From: Perilla frutescens
Taxonomy: Eukaryota; Streptophyta; Magnoliopsida; Lamiales; Lamiaceae
DNA: 64,000 nt
Reading direction: 5' to 3'
NCBI GenBank assembly: GCA_026008535.1
Contig: BRKX01000011.1
Location: 45,368,183 to 45,432,182 of the forward strand
Program-made: the position numbers and the translations under genes
Shown here: positions 42,528 through 54,274 of the stretch, one piece after another
Numbering within the stretch: position 1 is the first letter of the stretch
How the letters are laid out: every line of letters begins with the position of its first letter
Notes under the pieces: generated by a model
Databases searched by the model: none
What the model saw: only the letters and a program-made list of their open reading frames with translations
Told to the model about the DNA's origin: nothing

Positions 42528-42880
42528 CTCAGCTGACAAGCCCAGATTTCCCAACTGGAGCAATGGCCAATCTCAGCTGACAAGCCCAGAAGTGCCAACT
42601 GGAGCAATGGCCAATCTCAGCTGACAAGCCCAGAAGTGCCAACTGGAGCAATGGTCAATCTCAGCTGACAAGCCCAGAACTGCCAACTGCAGCAATAGCC
42701 AGACTCAGCTGAAAAGGCCAGAACTGCCAACTGGAGCGATAGCCAGACTCAGCTGATAAGCCCAGAACTGCCAACTGGAGCAACAAATAGACTCAACTGA
42801 TAAGTCTAGAACTGCCAACTAGAGCAACAGGCAGACTCAGATGACAAGCTCAGAACTGCCAGCTGGGACGATAACGTAAC
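42528..42880 (+). repeat. Tandem repeat, eight 44-bp units in K LTR
   Basis: Units start with CTCAGCTGA-like sequence at 42528, 42572, 42616, 42660, 42704, 42748, 42792 and 42836, each exactly 44 bases apart. The first four are almost identical and the later ones diverge. Each unit carries CAGCTG and CAACTGG (E-box type) motifs. The solo LTR of the same family has about one unit. Confidence 0.95.
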
Positions 42881-43151
42881 TGAGCTGAGAAATCCAAAAC
42901 TGCCAACTGAAATTCTAAACTGCCAAGAGAGCTGAAGCCAGAAGACTCCTGGAGTGTATTGCTTAAATCAGCGTATCTTGGAATAAATGCTCCTTCAAAG
43001 ATTCTGTAATTTAATGAAGATCGATTGGCAGAGTAACGACTACTTTAACCGAATGATCCAAGATATCATTTAAGACCTCCTGCCGTTGATGAGCCAACAG
43101 AGCCACTGATCAAATGGACAATGGAACTCAACAGTCACAAAATCACTCATC

Positions 43152-43158
43152 TATAAAA
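43152..43158 (+). promoter_or_regulatory. TATA box of K 5' LTR
   Basis: TATAAAA in CATCTATAAAAGACGGG. Upstream, CCGTTGATGAGCCAA (43083-43097) is nearly repeated next to the internal promoter-like block at 50155-50170. Confidence 0.65.
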
Positions 43159-43904
43159 GACGGGTGAATCTTAGTTCTAAAAACTCTTCGCAATCACAAA
43201 TTCTTGGCAACCTTCGTATATACAAGTAGAGCTTTTCTTTCTCCCTCCCACTCAAGCTCAAGTGCAACGTTTGATAGAAACTGCGAAAGTCAAACTGAGA
43301 AGAAGAATTCACTGAATCAAGACATCCAGCCATCTATTGACGATCCAGCCAGGACAGCCTTCTCAGTTCCAGTTATTCAACGATCAACTACTCAGCTCAA
43401 TCAAAGGAACACATCAGTTGATACACCCTGTTCAAGACTCATCTCTTGAAGATCGAAATAGATCTAAAACCTTGTAAAGACGACAATAGCAGCTACCTTC
43501 CTAGCGAGCAGTTAGGGACTTCAAGTGTGAGTCGTCGACCAGCTGAGGTAGTGAGCAGTTACCAGGTTCAGCCAACTGTCCTTCATTGTGTAATTTGTAA
43601 AGAAACTCAAATTATATAGTGAAGTTGCCCTTCTGCGGAAGGAAGAGAGGACGTAGAAGTTTGAGACTTCGAACCTCTATAAATCTCTTGTGTGCTGTAC
43701 TTATTGATCATTGCATATCTCTAACTGCACACAATATCACACAAGCTGCACTCAAACTGTCTCAACTGATTATCAAGCTTGTGCATAGATAAATTTCATC
43801 AAGCGAGTCAAAGGGCCCTTTTATTCCGCTTCTAAATTAAAAGTTTTTGAATCAGTTTATTCACCCCCTTCTAAACTGATACCGACTTTCTCGGGACCAA
43901 CAAG

Positions 43905-43916
43905 TGGTATCAGAGC
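43905..43916 (+). other. Primer-binding site of K
   Basis: TGGTATCAGAGC lies two bases after the LTR, of the initiator-Met type. Confidence 0.9.
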
Positions 43917-43990
43917 AGTTGATTCTAAGGATCAACCGTTTCTGCAGATCAACTGAATCAGATCTAATTATCTGCGCTAACATTCTAGCT

Positions 43991-46365
43991 ATGGGAAACC
44001 ATAAGCTACCTTTATTTTCAGTTGAGAACTATGATAACTGGAGCAGGAGAATGAAGGCGCATCTCTGCTTAATTCATGAAAATATGTGGGAAGTCATTGA
44101 AGAAGGTCCAATCATCATCATGATGGACAATGATGCTCACATAGTTGATATGAATCAACCAGTAAGGATCCCGAAGCCAACTAATCTTCTCACCAGTGAA
44201 GAGAAGAAGTTGAAGAATCTAGAGTTCGTTGCTCAAGCTGCATTATTTCAAACTCTAGATGAAGATCGTAGAATGATACAAAGAACTGCACAACTGCCAA
44301 AGAAATATGGGACCTACTAGCAGATCTTTGCAGAGAGTCCGAAGCTATATAAGGAAACAAACTCCAACTGGCGGTTGACAGGTATGAATCCTTCCAAATG
44401 CAGACAGAAGAGTCCATCTCAAGCCTTGAAACTAGATTTCTAGGCATCATCAGTGAGATGAACAACCTTGGAAGAAGTTATCCCAATTCAGAGATGAATT
44501 CCCAAATATTGGATAATCTCACTGACGAATGGGATATGAAAGTGATAGCTACAAAGGAGTCAAGAAACCTAAACAGCATCACTCCAAGGGAACTATTTGG
44601 TTCTCTTAAAGCTCATGAGTACAGTCTAAACTGAAAAAGAGAAGCGTCGACATCATCAGCTCAAGACGCAGCTTTCTATGGTGAAAGGTCCAGGTTTAGA
44701 GACGCTCGAGGAAGAAACAACTTCCGACCTAGGAGCTCACCAGCCAAAGAAAACCAAGGCGGATCTTCAACTGAACGGAAAATGGAGGCAACTGAAAAGA
44801 AGGAGAATCTAACTGATGACATCAATGATCAGATTCAATCAGTTACCAAGTTGCTCGAAAAGTTGAAGAGAGCTCAGGATAAAGAATCAGTTTCACCTCA
44901 GACTGATGAAATCCCAAAGGTTGAAAAAGCTTACCAACCAGCTGAACGGCCAGCTGAGCCATTCAGGAGTGGCAATCGCAATCTTGGAGAGTGTTTTCAT
45001 TGCCATAAACTAGGACATTACATGTTTGAATGTCCAGAACTCCCCGAAGACAAGAAAGCCAAGGTAAAAAGAAGTTTCTTCAAAAGAAAAGCAATGGTCG
45101 CAAATCTGGAGAATGCCGTGCTGGATGATTCAGACTATCCCTCTGGAATCGATTCTGACGGCTACAACTCAGATGATGATGAAGCATTATTCTGCCTCAT
45201 GGCTGACCATGATGAAAAGGTTAGTACAGCTGACTCTCAAACTTCTTTTTACCTTATCAATGAAGCAACTGTCTTTAGTAATGAGCTTGATGTGAAACTT
45301 ATGATGCTAGAAGACCAATTAGCTTCAATCTCCTGTTTGCATGTTGAACTGAAAGATGATAATGATGAACTGAGAAACAAGGTTAGGAAACTGAGCATTG
45401 ATCATAAAAGACTAGAGTATCTTGAATCTCAGCTTATAGAATTTGAGAAATTGAAACTGAGAACTGCTGATCTAGAGGAAGAAAATCAAAAACTCAAGCA
45501 AGAGATCCTTGAAAAAGAAAAAGTAAACCTAAAGTTCAAAAAGGGATCTCAGACTCTAGATGAAATACACAGTCATCAAAGAACTGGAACTGGCAGCTCA
45601 GGGCTAGGATATAGCAAGTTCACTGCCCTAGAAAATGAAAAAGTAGTTGTTCAACCTAGTGACCAGGGTATCCTAACAGGGTTCACGAGATCTCAGGATT
45701 AGCCAGCTGAGTCAAACAAAGGAAAGAGAATATTGAAAAATCCCCAGACCCAGCCTAAAAAGTTTGGTCAGTTCTATCAATCTAAAACACCCAGTCAGCT
45801 AAAGCCCAGTTCCCAGTTAAGACCTTCAGTTCACTCAAGTCAATCCACTCGTCCAAAGCCTCCAGTTCAACAAAGGCCACCAGTTCAGTATAAAATGCCC
45901 TTAAGGCAAACTGGCAGATCAGTTCACTATGAAAAGAAAGACCAGTTTAGATCTCAAACCTACCCTGTTAAGCAATTTAATCAAAGCACTTCTAGGAGAG
46001 ATTAAAGAAAATAATTTCAACCCTATCATCATTACGATGAATATTTGGATTCCAGAAATGAACCAAGAGCTGATCCAAAAGGGTTCAATCCAATGAAATG
46101 GAAACATACAAGACATTGGCCTGATCGAAGAACTCAGAAATCTCGAAATAATTGTGTACTAGTTGAATTATTTTATCCCACTAACTTTCAACGCAGGTAC
46201 CATTCAACCAACTCAAGGAGAGCTGAAAGAGAGTCGAAACTGATGAAACGATCCAAATCAGTTGACTCTTTGAGTGATAAGAAGCTAAAAGTTTGGCAAG
46301 TCTGGATTCCAAAAGGCTTAATGTATCAAAAAGGACTCGATATGAAACGGGTCCCTAAATGCTAA
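43991..46365 (+). pseudogene. gag: gag of K
   Basis: ATG 43991 (MGNHKLPLFSVENYDNW) starts a copia Gag of the DUF4219/UBN2 type. A frame change near 44285 follows TAQLPKK; the new frame then continues to pol. Later features: a SLETRFLGIISEMNNLG segment, the knuckle CFHCHKLGHYMFEC (near 44995), an acidic patch, a long coiled-coil-like Leu/Glu/Lys segment (about 45280-45540) and a Pro/Gln-rich linker (45740-45990). Stops are at 44632, 45700, 46003 and 46363. The Gag is unusually long, as in Sireviruses. Confidence 0.8.
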
Positions 46366-47253
46366 TCCTTTTCTCTGCAGGATAAGAGCATCCTATCTAT
46401 GAAGAAAACCAAAGACATTTGGTATCTAGATAGCGGGTGCTCCAAGCACATGACCGGAGATCGAGAAGATCTTGACGGTTATGAAGAAATCAAAGGTCCA
46501 CTCGTCACATTTGGAGACAATTCCAAAAGCCGAACCATTGGAGAAGGGTTCGTTGTCAAAGGAAAAGTGGTTGTGAATAGAGTCTCCCACGTGGAAGGAC
46601 TAAAGCACAAATTACTCAGCATCAGCCAGCTGTGCGATAATGGCTACTCAGTTGACTTCAATAAAAACTCCTGCAACATAAGAGACAAGTCAACTGGAGT
46701 AATTTTGCTAACCGGAATCAGAAGAGGCAACATGTACATTGTTGACTGGTCAACCGGATACTCAGAAGCTTTCTTTCTCTCAAAAGGATCAACTGAAGCA
46801 AGCTGACTATGGCATCGATGACTGAACCACCTCAACTTCAAAATAATCAACTACCTAGCAAAGAAAGAGCTAGTTGAGGGGCTTCCCAAGGAGATATATA
46901 AGAAAACAGGTGTATGCGGACCATGTCAAAAAGGGAAGCAAGTGAAGTCATCCTTCAAGAATAAGAATCATCCACCAGGAACAACTGACTGTCTCCAACT
47001 GCTACACATGGATTTGTTTAGTCCAGTTAGACCTCAAACTCTAAAAGGCAAAAGATTCACTCTTGTAGTAGTTGATGATTACTCAAGATATACATGGGTG
47101 GAATTCTTGAGGAGCAAAGATGAGACATATGACAAGCTCACGGCGCTGATCAGAAAACTACAAACTGAGAAGGAAAGATCAGTTCAAAGGATTCGCTCCG
47201 ACAATGGAACTGAATTCAGCTACAAGAACTCCACAACAAAATGGTGTAGCTGA
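46366..47253 (+). pseudogene. pol: Protease and integrase N-half of K
   Basis: The protease has WYLDSGCSKHMTG (catalytic Asp-Ser-Gly present). The pre-integrase segment has stops but keeps the zinc site (LNHLNFKIINYLAKKELV, CGPCQKGK). The integrase core starts with LLHMDLFSPV and reaches IRSDNGTEF, giving the first two catalytic Asp. Near 47220 the frame shifts and a segment of perhaps 20-25 codons is missing compared with usual copia integrases. Confidence 0.88.
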
Positions 47254-48124
47254 AAGGCGCAGCCGAACACTAAAGGAAGCAGCTCGAGCAATGTTAGCTG
47301 ATACCAACATAGCTAAAGGGTACTGGGCTGAAGCAGTCAACACAGCTTGTCATACTCAAAATCGAAGTGCCATTGTAGCAGCCCATGACAAGACACCTTA
47401 TGAACTGTACAAGGGTCGTAAGCCTTCTATCTCATATTTTAAAATATTTGGCTGTAAATGTTATATTCACAACAATGGCAAGACTCAATTGAAAGCTTTT
47501 AGTAATAAAGCTGATGAGGGAATATTTCTTGGGTATAACTCTCCTCATGCACAGGCTTATAGAGTGTTCAATAAACGGACTCTTGTTGTGGAAATAACAT
47601 GTCATGTGGTATTTGATGAATTTGCTAATAAGTACAGGAACAAAGAAACTATAGACACATCAATTCAAGTACTACCTAGTGAAACTGAAAATTCACAGGA
47701 CTATGTGGATCACATTGTTCCAGAGCGGTTTGAAGTTTCATTAGAAGAAGGCAATGAAACTGGTACTAAACCAGTTGAGAACAACTTGGTCAATGAAGAC
47801 ACAAATCGTGCTGAGACCGCAAACCCCACAACTGAAGCAGGGGGAAGAAATGATGAGAATGCCGAGCCAACTGATGAAAGGGAAAAGGATGACGTCATCA
47901 CAGAAGAGCCAGCTGGAGAATTAGCTGAAGCTATCTTGCCCAAATGGCTCCGAAGTCACCCAACTGACAAGATAGTTGGTGATCCAAGAAGTCGAGTTCA
48001 GACCAGAGGATCAACCGAGAATGCATTATTCACATGCTTCATCTCTCAAACTGAACCAGCAAACGTCAAAGAAGCCTTAGAAGATTCAGACTGGATCATG
48101 GCTATGCAAGAAGAACTGAACTAG
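47204..48124 (+). pseudogene. pol: Integrase C-half of K
   Basis: It resumes with ATRTPQQNGVAERRSRTL, which carries the catalytic Glu (VAERR), then YWAEAVNTACH, FGCKCYIHNNG and FLGYNSPHAQAYRVFN. A variable Glu/Thr-rich linker leads to RT (EPANVKEALEDSDWIMAMQEELN). It is open for 306 codons to a TAG. Confidence 0.88.
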
Positions 48125-49547
48125 TTCACACGAAACGACGTATGGTTTCTTGTTGACAGGCCGAAAGCCTAGAAGGTCATTGGCAAAAAATGGGTTTTTC
48201 GCAACAAACTGGATGAACAAGGAGTGATCACAAGGAACAAGGCTAGACTGGTAGCCAAAGGTTACTCACAAAGTGAAGGAATTGACTTTGATGAGACATT
48301 TGCGCCAGTTGCAAGATTGGAAGCCATTAGATTGTTCCTAACCTATGCAGCTCACTTTAACTTCACGGTCTACCAAATAGATGTCAAGAGTGCTTTTCTT
48401 CAAGGAATGCTCAAGGAGGACGTATATGTCGAGCAATCGCCAGGCTTTGAAATTGGTGATCAAGTCTTCAAACTGAAAAAGGCTCTCTACGGACTGAAGC
48501 AAGCTCTAAGAGCGTGGTATGAAACTCTAACAACATTCTTGCTGAAAAACGGGTTTCAAAAAGGAGTCATTGATTGAACTCTATTCCGAATAGAATGATC
48601 AACTGAGATCTTAATGGTTCAAATTTATATGGATGCCATAATCTTTGGATCAAAGAGCAAAGATCTATGCACACGGTTCGCTCAACTGATGCAAAGCGAA
48701 TTTGAGATGAGCATGATGGGAGAAATGACATTCTTCCTAGGACTCCAAGTGAAACAGCTGAAAGATGGAATTCATATCAGCCAGGCGAAGTACACCAAGG
48801 AGCTAGTCAAGAAGTTTGGAGTAAGTAAATGAAAAACTCTCAAGGTTCCAATGAACACATCAGTTCAGCTAACTCATGATGAAGAAGGAGAATCAGTTAG
48901 CCAAACCTTCTATAGAGGAATCATTGGGTCCTTACTTTACTTAACAGCTAGCCGGCCAGACATCTCATATTCAGTCGGTCTATGTACGCGGTTTCAAGCC
49001 AATCTAAAGAAAAGTCATCTTGAAGCAGCTAAGAGAATTATCAAATATCTCAAAGGAACCATAAATCTTGGATTATGGTATCCTAGAGATGACAATTTGA
49101 GTTTAATTGGATATTCAGACTCAGACTTTGGTGGATGCAAGATTGACAGAAAAAGCACCAGTGGAACATGTTAGTTTCTTGGAAGCAAACTGATATCTTG
49201 GTTTAGCAAGAAGCAGCACTCAGTTGCCACGTCAACAACTGAAGTAGAGTATGTAGCTGCTGGAAGCTGCTATGCTCAAATACTCTGGATGAAGCAATAG
49301 TTGAAGGATTACAAAGTTGAAACTGAAGAAGTGCCTATCTACTGTGACAACAATAGTGCAATTGCGATATCTCAAATATGTCAGTAATGAGAAGCAGATA
49401 GCCGATATCTTCACTAAACCATTGCCTGAAGCAAGGTTTATGGAGCTATGCATACAGTTGGGACTGCTGGAGCTAGCATCACATGATGAAGATGATAAAC
49501 TGGAAGAAAAAGGCCAAGAGACCACTCCAGCTGAAGAGAGAAACTGA
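48125..49547 (+). pseudogene. pol: RT and RNase H of K
   Basis: RT: ARLVAKGYSQSEGIDFDETFAP, YQIDVKSAFLQG, LKKALYGLKQALRAWYE. The catalytic YVDD of copia RT is YMDA here (IYMDAIIFG), so one Asp is lost. RNase H: RPDISYSVGLCTRF, YSDSDFGGCKIDRKSTSG, ATSTTEVEYVAA. Near 49370-49385 a segment including the last RNase H block is missing and the frame changes. It ends with QIADIFTKPLPEARF. Stops are at 48122, 48170, 48575, 48596, 48830 and 49172. Confidence 0.88.
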
Positions 49548-50010
49548 GTCAAAAAGACATAAAACTGATCAGTTCACCACATAATCCATCAGTTTGAAGT
49601 ATATGCAAGAAGCTGCTGAGAAATGAGTAATTTAGAAATGATCAGTTTACCCTATCAGTTCAACTGAATCATCAGTTCAGTCACTCAGACTGATGATCCA
49701 GTTAGTTATGTAGAACATACAAGCTGCAAATTGATCAAACTGACGAAGAAGTCATAGGACCTAAAGTAAACTCAACAGGAGATATCAGTTCAAGGACCAG
49801 CTGAAGGAGAACAACTGAACTGAGAAGTAGCTGAAAAGATCGAAGCAGTTAAGATCAGTCAGGAACTGATGAGAAGATATCCCAGTTGGAACTGATCAAC
49901 AGAAAAACCATCAGTTACAGTTAAACCCAACTGATGACGTAATCAGTTTTAAAGCCAAGGAGAAACTGCTGAAGAGAAAAGATAAGTTCAAAAGTCTCAA
50001 TAGTGGAAAC
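49548..50010 (+). other. Spacer after pol of K, TCAGTT-rich
   Basis: Non-coding. ATCAGTT, AACTGA and CAGCTGA strings occur every few dozen bases or less. There is no polypurine tract or LTR start, so the element continues. Confidence 0.7.
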
Positions 50011-50018
50011 AGTAAAAA

Positions 50019-50188
50019 CACGTGTAATCCAAATGTTACCGTTGAACCGTCTTTCTCTCTCCTCTTTAATTCTCAACGGATAGAAATGAAAAGCCAATTG
50101 ACGGGTCGATTGATCTAATCCGACCGTTGAATTTGGGGAGACCAAGCGTCACAACCGTTGGATGAGCCAAATCTCTCTATATAAATAA
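50019..50188 (+). promoter_or_regulatory. Promoter-like block upstream of the extra ORF of K
   Basis: In order: a G-box CACGTG (50019-50024); CCGTT at 50039; AACGG at 50075; CCGTT at 50124 and 50155; then TATATAAATA at 50179-50188. The ATG of the extra ORF is at 50327. CCGTTGGATGAGCCAA (50155-50170) resembles CCGTTGATGAGCCAA in the LTR U3 (43083). AACGG cores are recognised by plant MYB proteins, including MYB3R factors. Function is inferred from sequence only. Confidence 0.6.
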
Positions 50189-50326
50189 GTCGGCTGAACA
50201 ATCAAGATAAGTTTTCCAATTTTTACCACAAAGTTACTGTCCTTCTACCTATCTCTCGTCAAAAGCTTGTTCAATATTGAAAGATCAAATCCCTCAACTT
50301 CGCAAGTCAATCTCTTTCGAAGAATC

Positions 50327-52679
50327 ATGGCTCAAAATCCATCACGCAGAAGATTCAATTTCCAACAATCTGGAGAAGACTCTAAAGCTTTCTGTGATAA
50401 GCTCGATAGAGACAAATTTTTCAATCCAGTCGGATTTCTTCAAGCTTGCAAAGCTTCTCCGCTAAGCAGAATGATCGTCGAAAAGCTTTCTCAGGCCAGG
50501 CTGAAAAAGTTTCTGGAGGTGTTTCCAGAACGAATCTACATTGAACCAGTTGCTGAATTTTATCTAAATTCAAACGGATCTTCGAATCCCAGGGAAATCA
50601 GATTGGAAGTCAGAGGACACGCTATTGTCGTAACAGCTGAGTCCCTGAGCAACACATTTGGACTACCCAACAACGGACTCAAGTTGGAGGACGTTCAAGT
50701 GAATTTCCAGGAAGCGTATGATTTCTGGAAAAAAGCAAGGAGATCCTCAACCATATAAGAGCAATCATCTTATATCAAAGTTTCAAGATGAATTCCAGGT
50801 ACTCGCTATTATTGCTTCAAAAATCATGGTTGGAACAACTGGCAGCCAATCAGAAATGACAGCAACAAAGTACAAAATCTGCGCTGCCATCTACAACAGA
50901 ATGGAAATCAACTGGAGAGGTACGTTGATATCATTGAACGAAGCTGGAACGGTGACAAAATTTCCTCAAAGAATTGGATATATCAGCCGGGTCAGCATAA
51001 TTCTGGAGAAGCAGTTCCCATGGATAGCTGAGGAGAAGGAATTCAAAATAATAGTCAGTAATGACTTCATCTTGAAGCCTCTCAGAATTGCTGAGATTGA
51101 TCCGGAACAAACTGACCAGTCAAGAAGAAAGAAGCCTGCAGCTGAAGACTAGGGAAAGAAGCCAGCTACTACTGACTCTGATGACGAAATTCCAATAGCT
51201 CAGAGATTCAGGCAACACAGTTTAGTTGCTACCAGACCTGACATGATCGGACAGTCAGCTAAGCCAGCTACTGTCAGATTAGCCACAAGGAAGAAGCCAG
51301 CTGATCAACCACGAAGGAGAAGAATAGTGCTCTCTCAGTCCAGAAGGAGAAAACGATCAAGTCCTATACTAGATCCAACAATTCCACCAAACTTAACTAT
51401 TGAAGATACAGCTCCATGCGACAACCTAGAAGATATCATCCCTGTAAGAGGGATCCCTCACAATGGAGCCGGAGCTGATTACTTTCAAATGACCTGCCCA
51501 CCAATGGCTCAAGTCGAAGGAAATATAAGAGTCTAATCCCAAGGAGAGTCCGTGAAGAAATGGGCTGATGAAACCACGCAGAAGCACATGGCTCAATATT
51601 TTGCCCATGAGCTAACTGGCCATGAGGAGCTCTTCCACACCTTAACCAGGTACATCTACTAGTTTTTATGGAGGCACGTATACCAGTCAGAACAGTTTCT
51701 ATCATTGCTAGCCTTTCATAGAATGAGTTTCTGGAGGCGAGAAGAAGAATGGAGCCTATGGTGGACAGACAGTGAGAATGCTAGTATCACTAAAGGCAAA
51801 CACCTCATGAGACAGCTATAGCTGAGGAAAGAATGCTCAAATCCAGCTAAAAGATCGATGAGAGACGTGTTTGATGAACTATGCAGAATTCAAGGATTAA
51901 AGCTGCCAGTGATCACTACAGAAATGGAACAAGAAAGATGGATGCACCCTCATGTTCAACATAAATGGCTATTCAATGAGTTACTGAAGAAATCACAAAG
52001 TCACCAAACTGAACAGCCATCAACTGCAGTACGAGATCGAACACTCATTCTGGTGCATGATCTCCTTGACGAAGTAATTCAAGAAATTCACGTTGAAAAG
52101 ACCACTCAAGGAGCTGAAGTTGAAATTAACATCATTCCAGAAGAATCAGAAGAGTCAGCTGATCAAACTCATCAGTTTGATAAGATAGCTGAGCCCCAAA
52201 CAGTCATGACACAAGAGCCAACTGCTAAGAAAGGAAATGCCTCACCTATTCCTCCAACTGATCCAGTGATGGATAAGACTGATCAATCAACTGATCAGTC
52301 AGCTCAAAATAACCAGGCTGTCTGCCAACGTAGTATGGAGACAGACGAGATTTCGCACACAGTTCCTTGCGAGAAAATTGTTGGAACTGGAGAGGAAGTG
52401 GACTCAAGAACAGTCCAGTTCGAGGCTCAACCCAGCAGTTCCATAGTCCAGCTCCCACTACACTATGTGGAATTGATTGAGTCTCTGCAGCAGCAAGTCA
52501 AACTATACGGCTCCCTGCAGCAACAGGTTAAACTGCATATTGAGCAAATTAAGCAGCTGCAAGCCCAACAGAGACTCCAGTTAGCTGAAACTGAGTCAGC
52601 CAGCAGCACTAAAGATGAAGATGAGGAGCCCGCTGAACCGTTGGTCAAGAGAAGAAGAACTGATCACAAGAAGGACTAG
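50327..52679 (+). pseudogene. Extra ORF after pol in K (env-position protein)
   Basis: This sits where Sireviruses carry an env-like gene. ATG 50327 (MAQNPSRRRFNF). The N-terminal part resembles the plant-transposon-associated PTP-type domain (FVS/FCDKLDRDKFF, PERIYIEPVAEFYLN, TAESLSNTFGLP). A frameshift near 50735 follows, then IAAIYN-type helical segments, a basic patch (QPRRRRIVLSQSRRRKRSS, about 51318-51362), acidic and Gln-rich stretches, a coiled-coil-like IESLQQQVKL region (about 52477-52590), and a basic end KRRRTDHKKD. Stops are at 51150, 51534, 51660 and 51819. I see no signal peptide or clear membrane helix, so a nuclear protein seems as likely as an envelope. Confidence 0.65.
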
Positions 52680-52811
52680 AGGCTGATCAAAATTAAACAT
52701 GATTAGAAAAGACTTAAGTACACTTCTTGTTAATCAGTTGTAATTATCTTATAAATATTTATAAGAGTTTATCTTTTTTATTTCAAATAAATGTCAGGCT
52801 TTACATTTATT
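52680..52811 (+). other. 3' untranslated tail of K before C
   Basis: A+T-rich, no ORF. It is cut by C after TTATT (52807-52811). The K polypurine tract and 3' LTR are expected after C. Confidence 0.65.
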
Positions 52812-53519
52812 TGTAACACCCCAGATTTTCGATTAAGGTTTAGAGGATTCTTAATGATAATTAAGAAGTTAAGGAATAAAATTAATTAAAGTTAATTAAG
52901 GTCAGATGTCAGTCACGACTTTAAGGGGCAGTTTTCGTGAAATTCATCTTTTCGGAAAATTTGATCTTAATTATTTTATGACCATTCATGGTCTCGTTAG
53001 AAAGGTTTTAACTCAAGGAGTATGCCAGTGTTTTCGGATTTTAATTCTGAAGTCAATTGAGTTCCCGGTGATGAAAAACGTATTTAAAGGATGAATGAAT
53101 AGTAACTTTTGCGTGCGTTCGTGTTTTGAGAAATTTACGAAATCCTCCTTGTTGATCCGAGTCTAGTTCTGTCAGGCCCCTCTTATGAGAAATGACCCAA
53201 GGATTCCGTTGGCATTCACGGATTACCATTCTGAGGTCAATCGAATGCTCGGGAGCAAAATCTATCAGTCTAAGTGAATAGTAAAAAGTAATTCCAAAAA
53301 GGGAATCTTTGCTCGTCTTTCTTCAAACAACCTCGTCTTTTTCACGAATCAAGTTGGTTCACTAGTATTCGAGCCAACGAGACTCTCGGTATTTTTAGAT
53401 TTCGTATTTGAGGTCATTTGGACCACGACATCGAATAAAGCAGCTTTTAGCCGAACCCGGGGTGACTTTTGCAATATTCTTGCACTGAAGTGGCTTCCCT
53501 TGGAAGCCAAAGCTTTTCC

Positions 53520-53527
53520 TATAAATA
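53520..53527 (+). promoter_or_regulatory. TATA box of C 5' LTR
   Basis: TATAAATA in TTCCTATAAATACAAGG. It is identical in the 3' LTR at 62370-62377. Confidence 0.7.
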
Positions 53528-54274
53528 CAAGGCCACCCCCTTTAGATTTCATTGCTCATTTGTCATCTATTTCACTTCTAAATCGAGAGGGTGAGAAGCT
53601 TTGAAAGTCGAAAAGGTTCTGTCGAAGTAAAAAGAGTTCTTCGTGAGTGTTCTTCAAGACGACGAGCGGAGTGGCGTGGAAGGTATGCGGTGAGGGAAAG
53701 TGCTAGGGACGCCGTTGGGTTGTAGCAGGCGGCTCTGCCGCCGTTGCAACTCGACGAGACGCCGAGCTAGCCATCTTCCTTCGACGGACCTAACCCCGTC
53801 CATTCTTGTTCATCGGTCTCGATCTCCATTTCTTTTTCCGTCTTTAAATTCTGCATTAACTTTCAGTTCTTTACGTTCTTCGCGTTCTTCATTATTGCTC
53901 GTCTAAGTTATATTTCAGCTTTTATTGACAGTTCCAATTTAATAACGTTTACGTTATATTTCTCGTTTTATTCCTGTCATTATTATTCTTGAGATTAGCC
54001 CCGTTAATTCTGTTTAATTTCAGTTCAAGCTGTATTTAGAGATTTCGTCGTTATTCTAAATATTTAAAGAGGATTATCGTGTTTACGTCGTTATAATGCC
54101 AAAATTTCTTTTAAAGTTAAAAGCATGTTGTTGCATGTTAAATTCAAGTATGTTGTTTTAAAAATCCGGGTTAATTGTTCTTCGTGTTCGTTGAAGAAAT
54201 CAACGAACACAAAGAACAGACGAAGAACACGAGTGAAGAAATCCAGAAGAAGAGACAGAGAAAAGAAGAGTGTG

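Larger units (their letters stand above)
42174..43902 (+). repeat. 5' LTR of K (1729 bp)
   Basis: It begins TGTTAGGAAAAACTATC and ends GGGACCAACA. It is collinear with the solo LTR at 8677-10090, but longer by about seven 44-bp units. The 78-codon ORF at 42388-42624 runs through the repeat and is not a gene. Confidence 0.95.
42174..52811 (+). mobile_element. Element K: Ty1/copia, Sirevirus-like, 3' end displaced
   Basis: The order is 5' LTR, primer site, gag, protease, integrase, RT, RNase H, then a further 2.4-kb ORF region in the same sense. Integrase before RT defines Ty1/copia. The large gag, the gag-pre-integrase motif and the extra ORF after pol suggest the Sirevirus (SIRE/Maximus) lineage. 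Left flank is AATAT. C inserted at 52812 before the polypurine tract and 3' LTR came into view. Many stops, two large deletions and a lost RT Asp make it defective. Confidence 0.85.

Noticed and set aside
42388..42624. 78-codon ORF
   Set aside because: It runs through the 44-bp tandem repeat of the K LTR and its length follows from the repeat.
42528..42880. CRISPR-like or satellite array
   Set aside because: There is no repeat/spacer division. The whole 44-bp unit repeats, inside an LTR, and the family solo LTR has one unit.
47710..47943. Minus-strand Ser-rich ORF
   Set aside because: It is the antisense shadow of the Glu/Thr-rich linker in K integrase.
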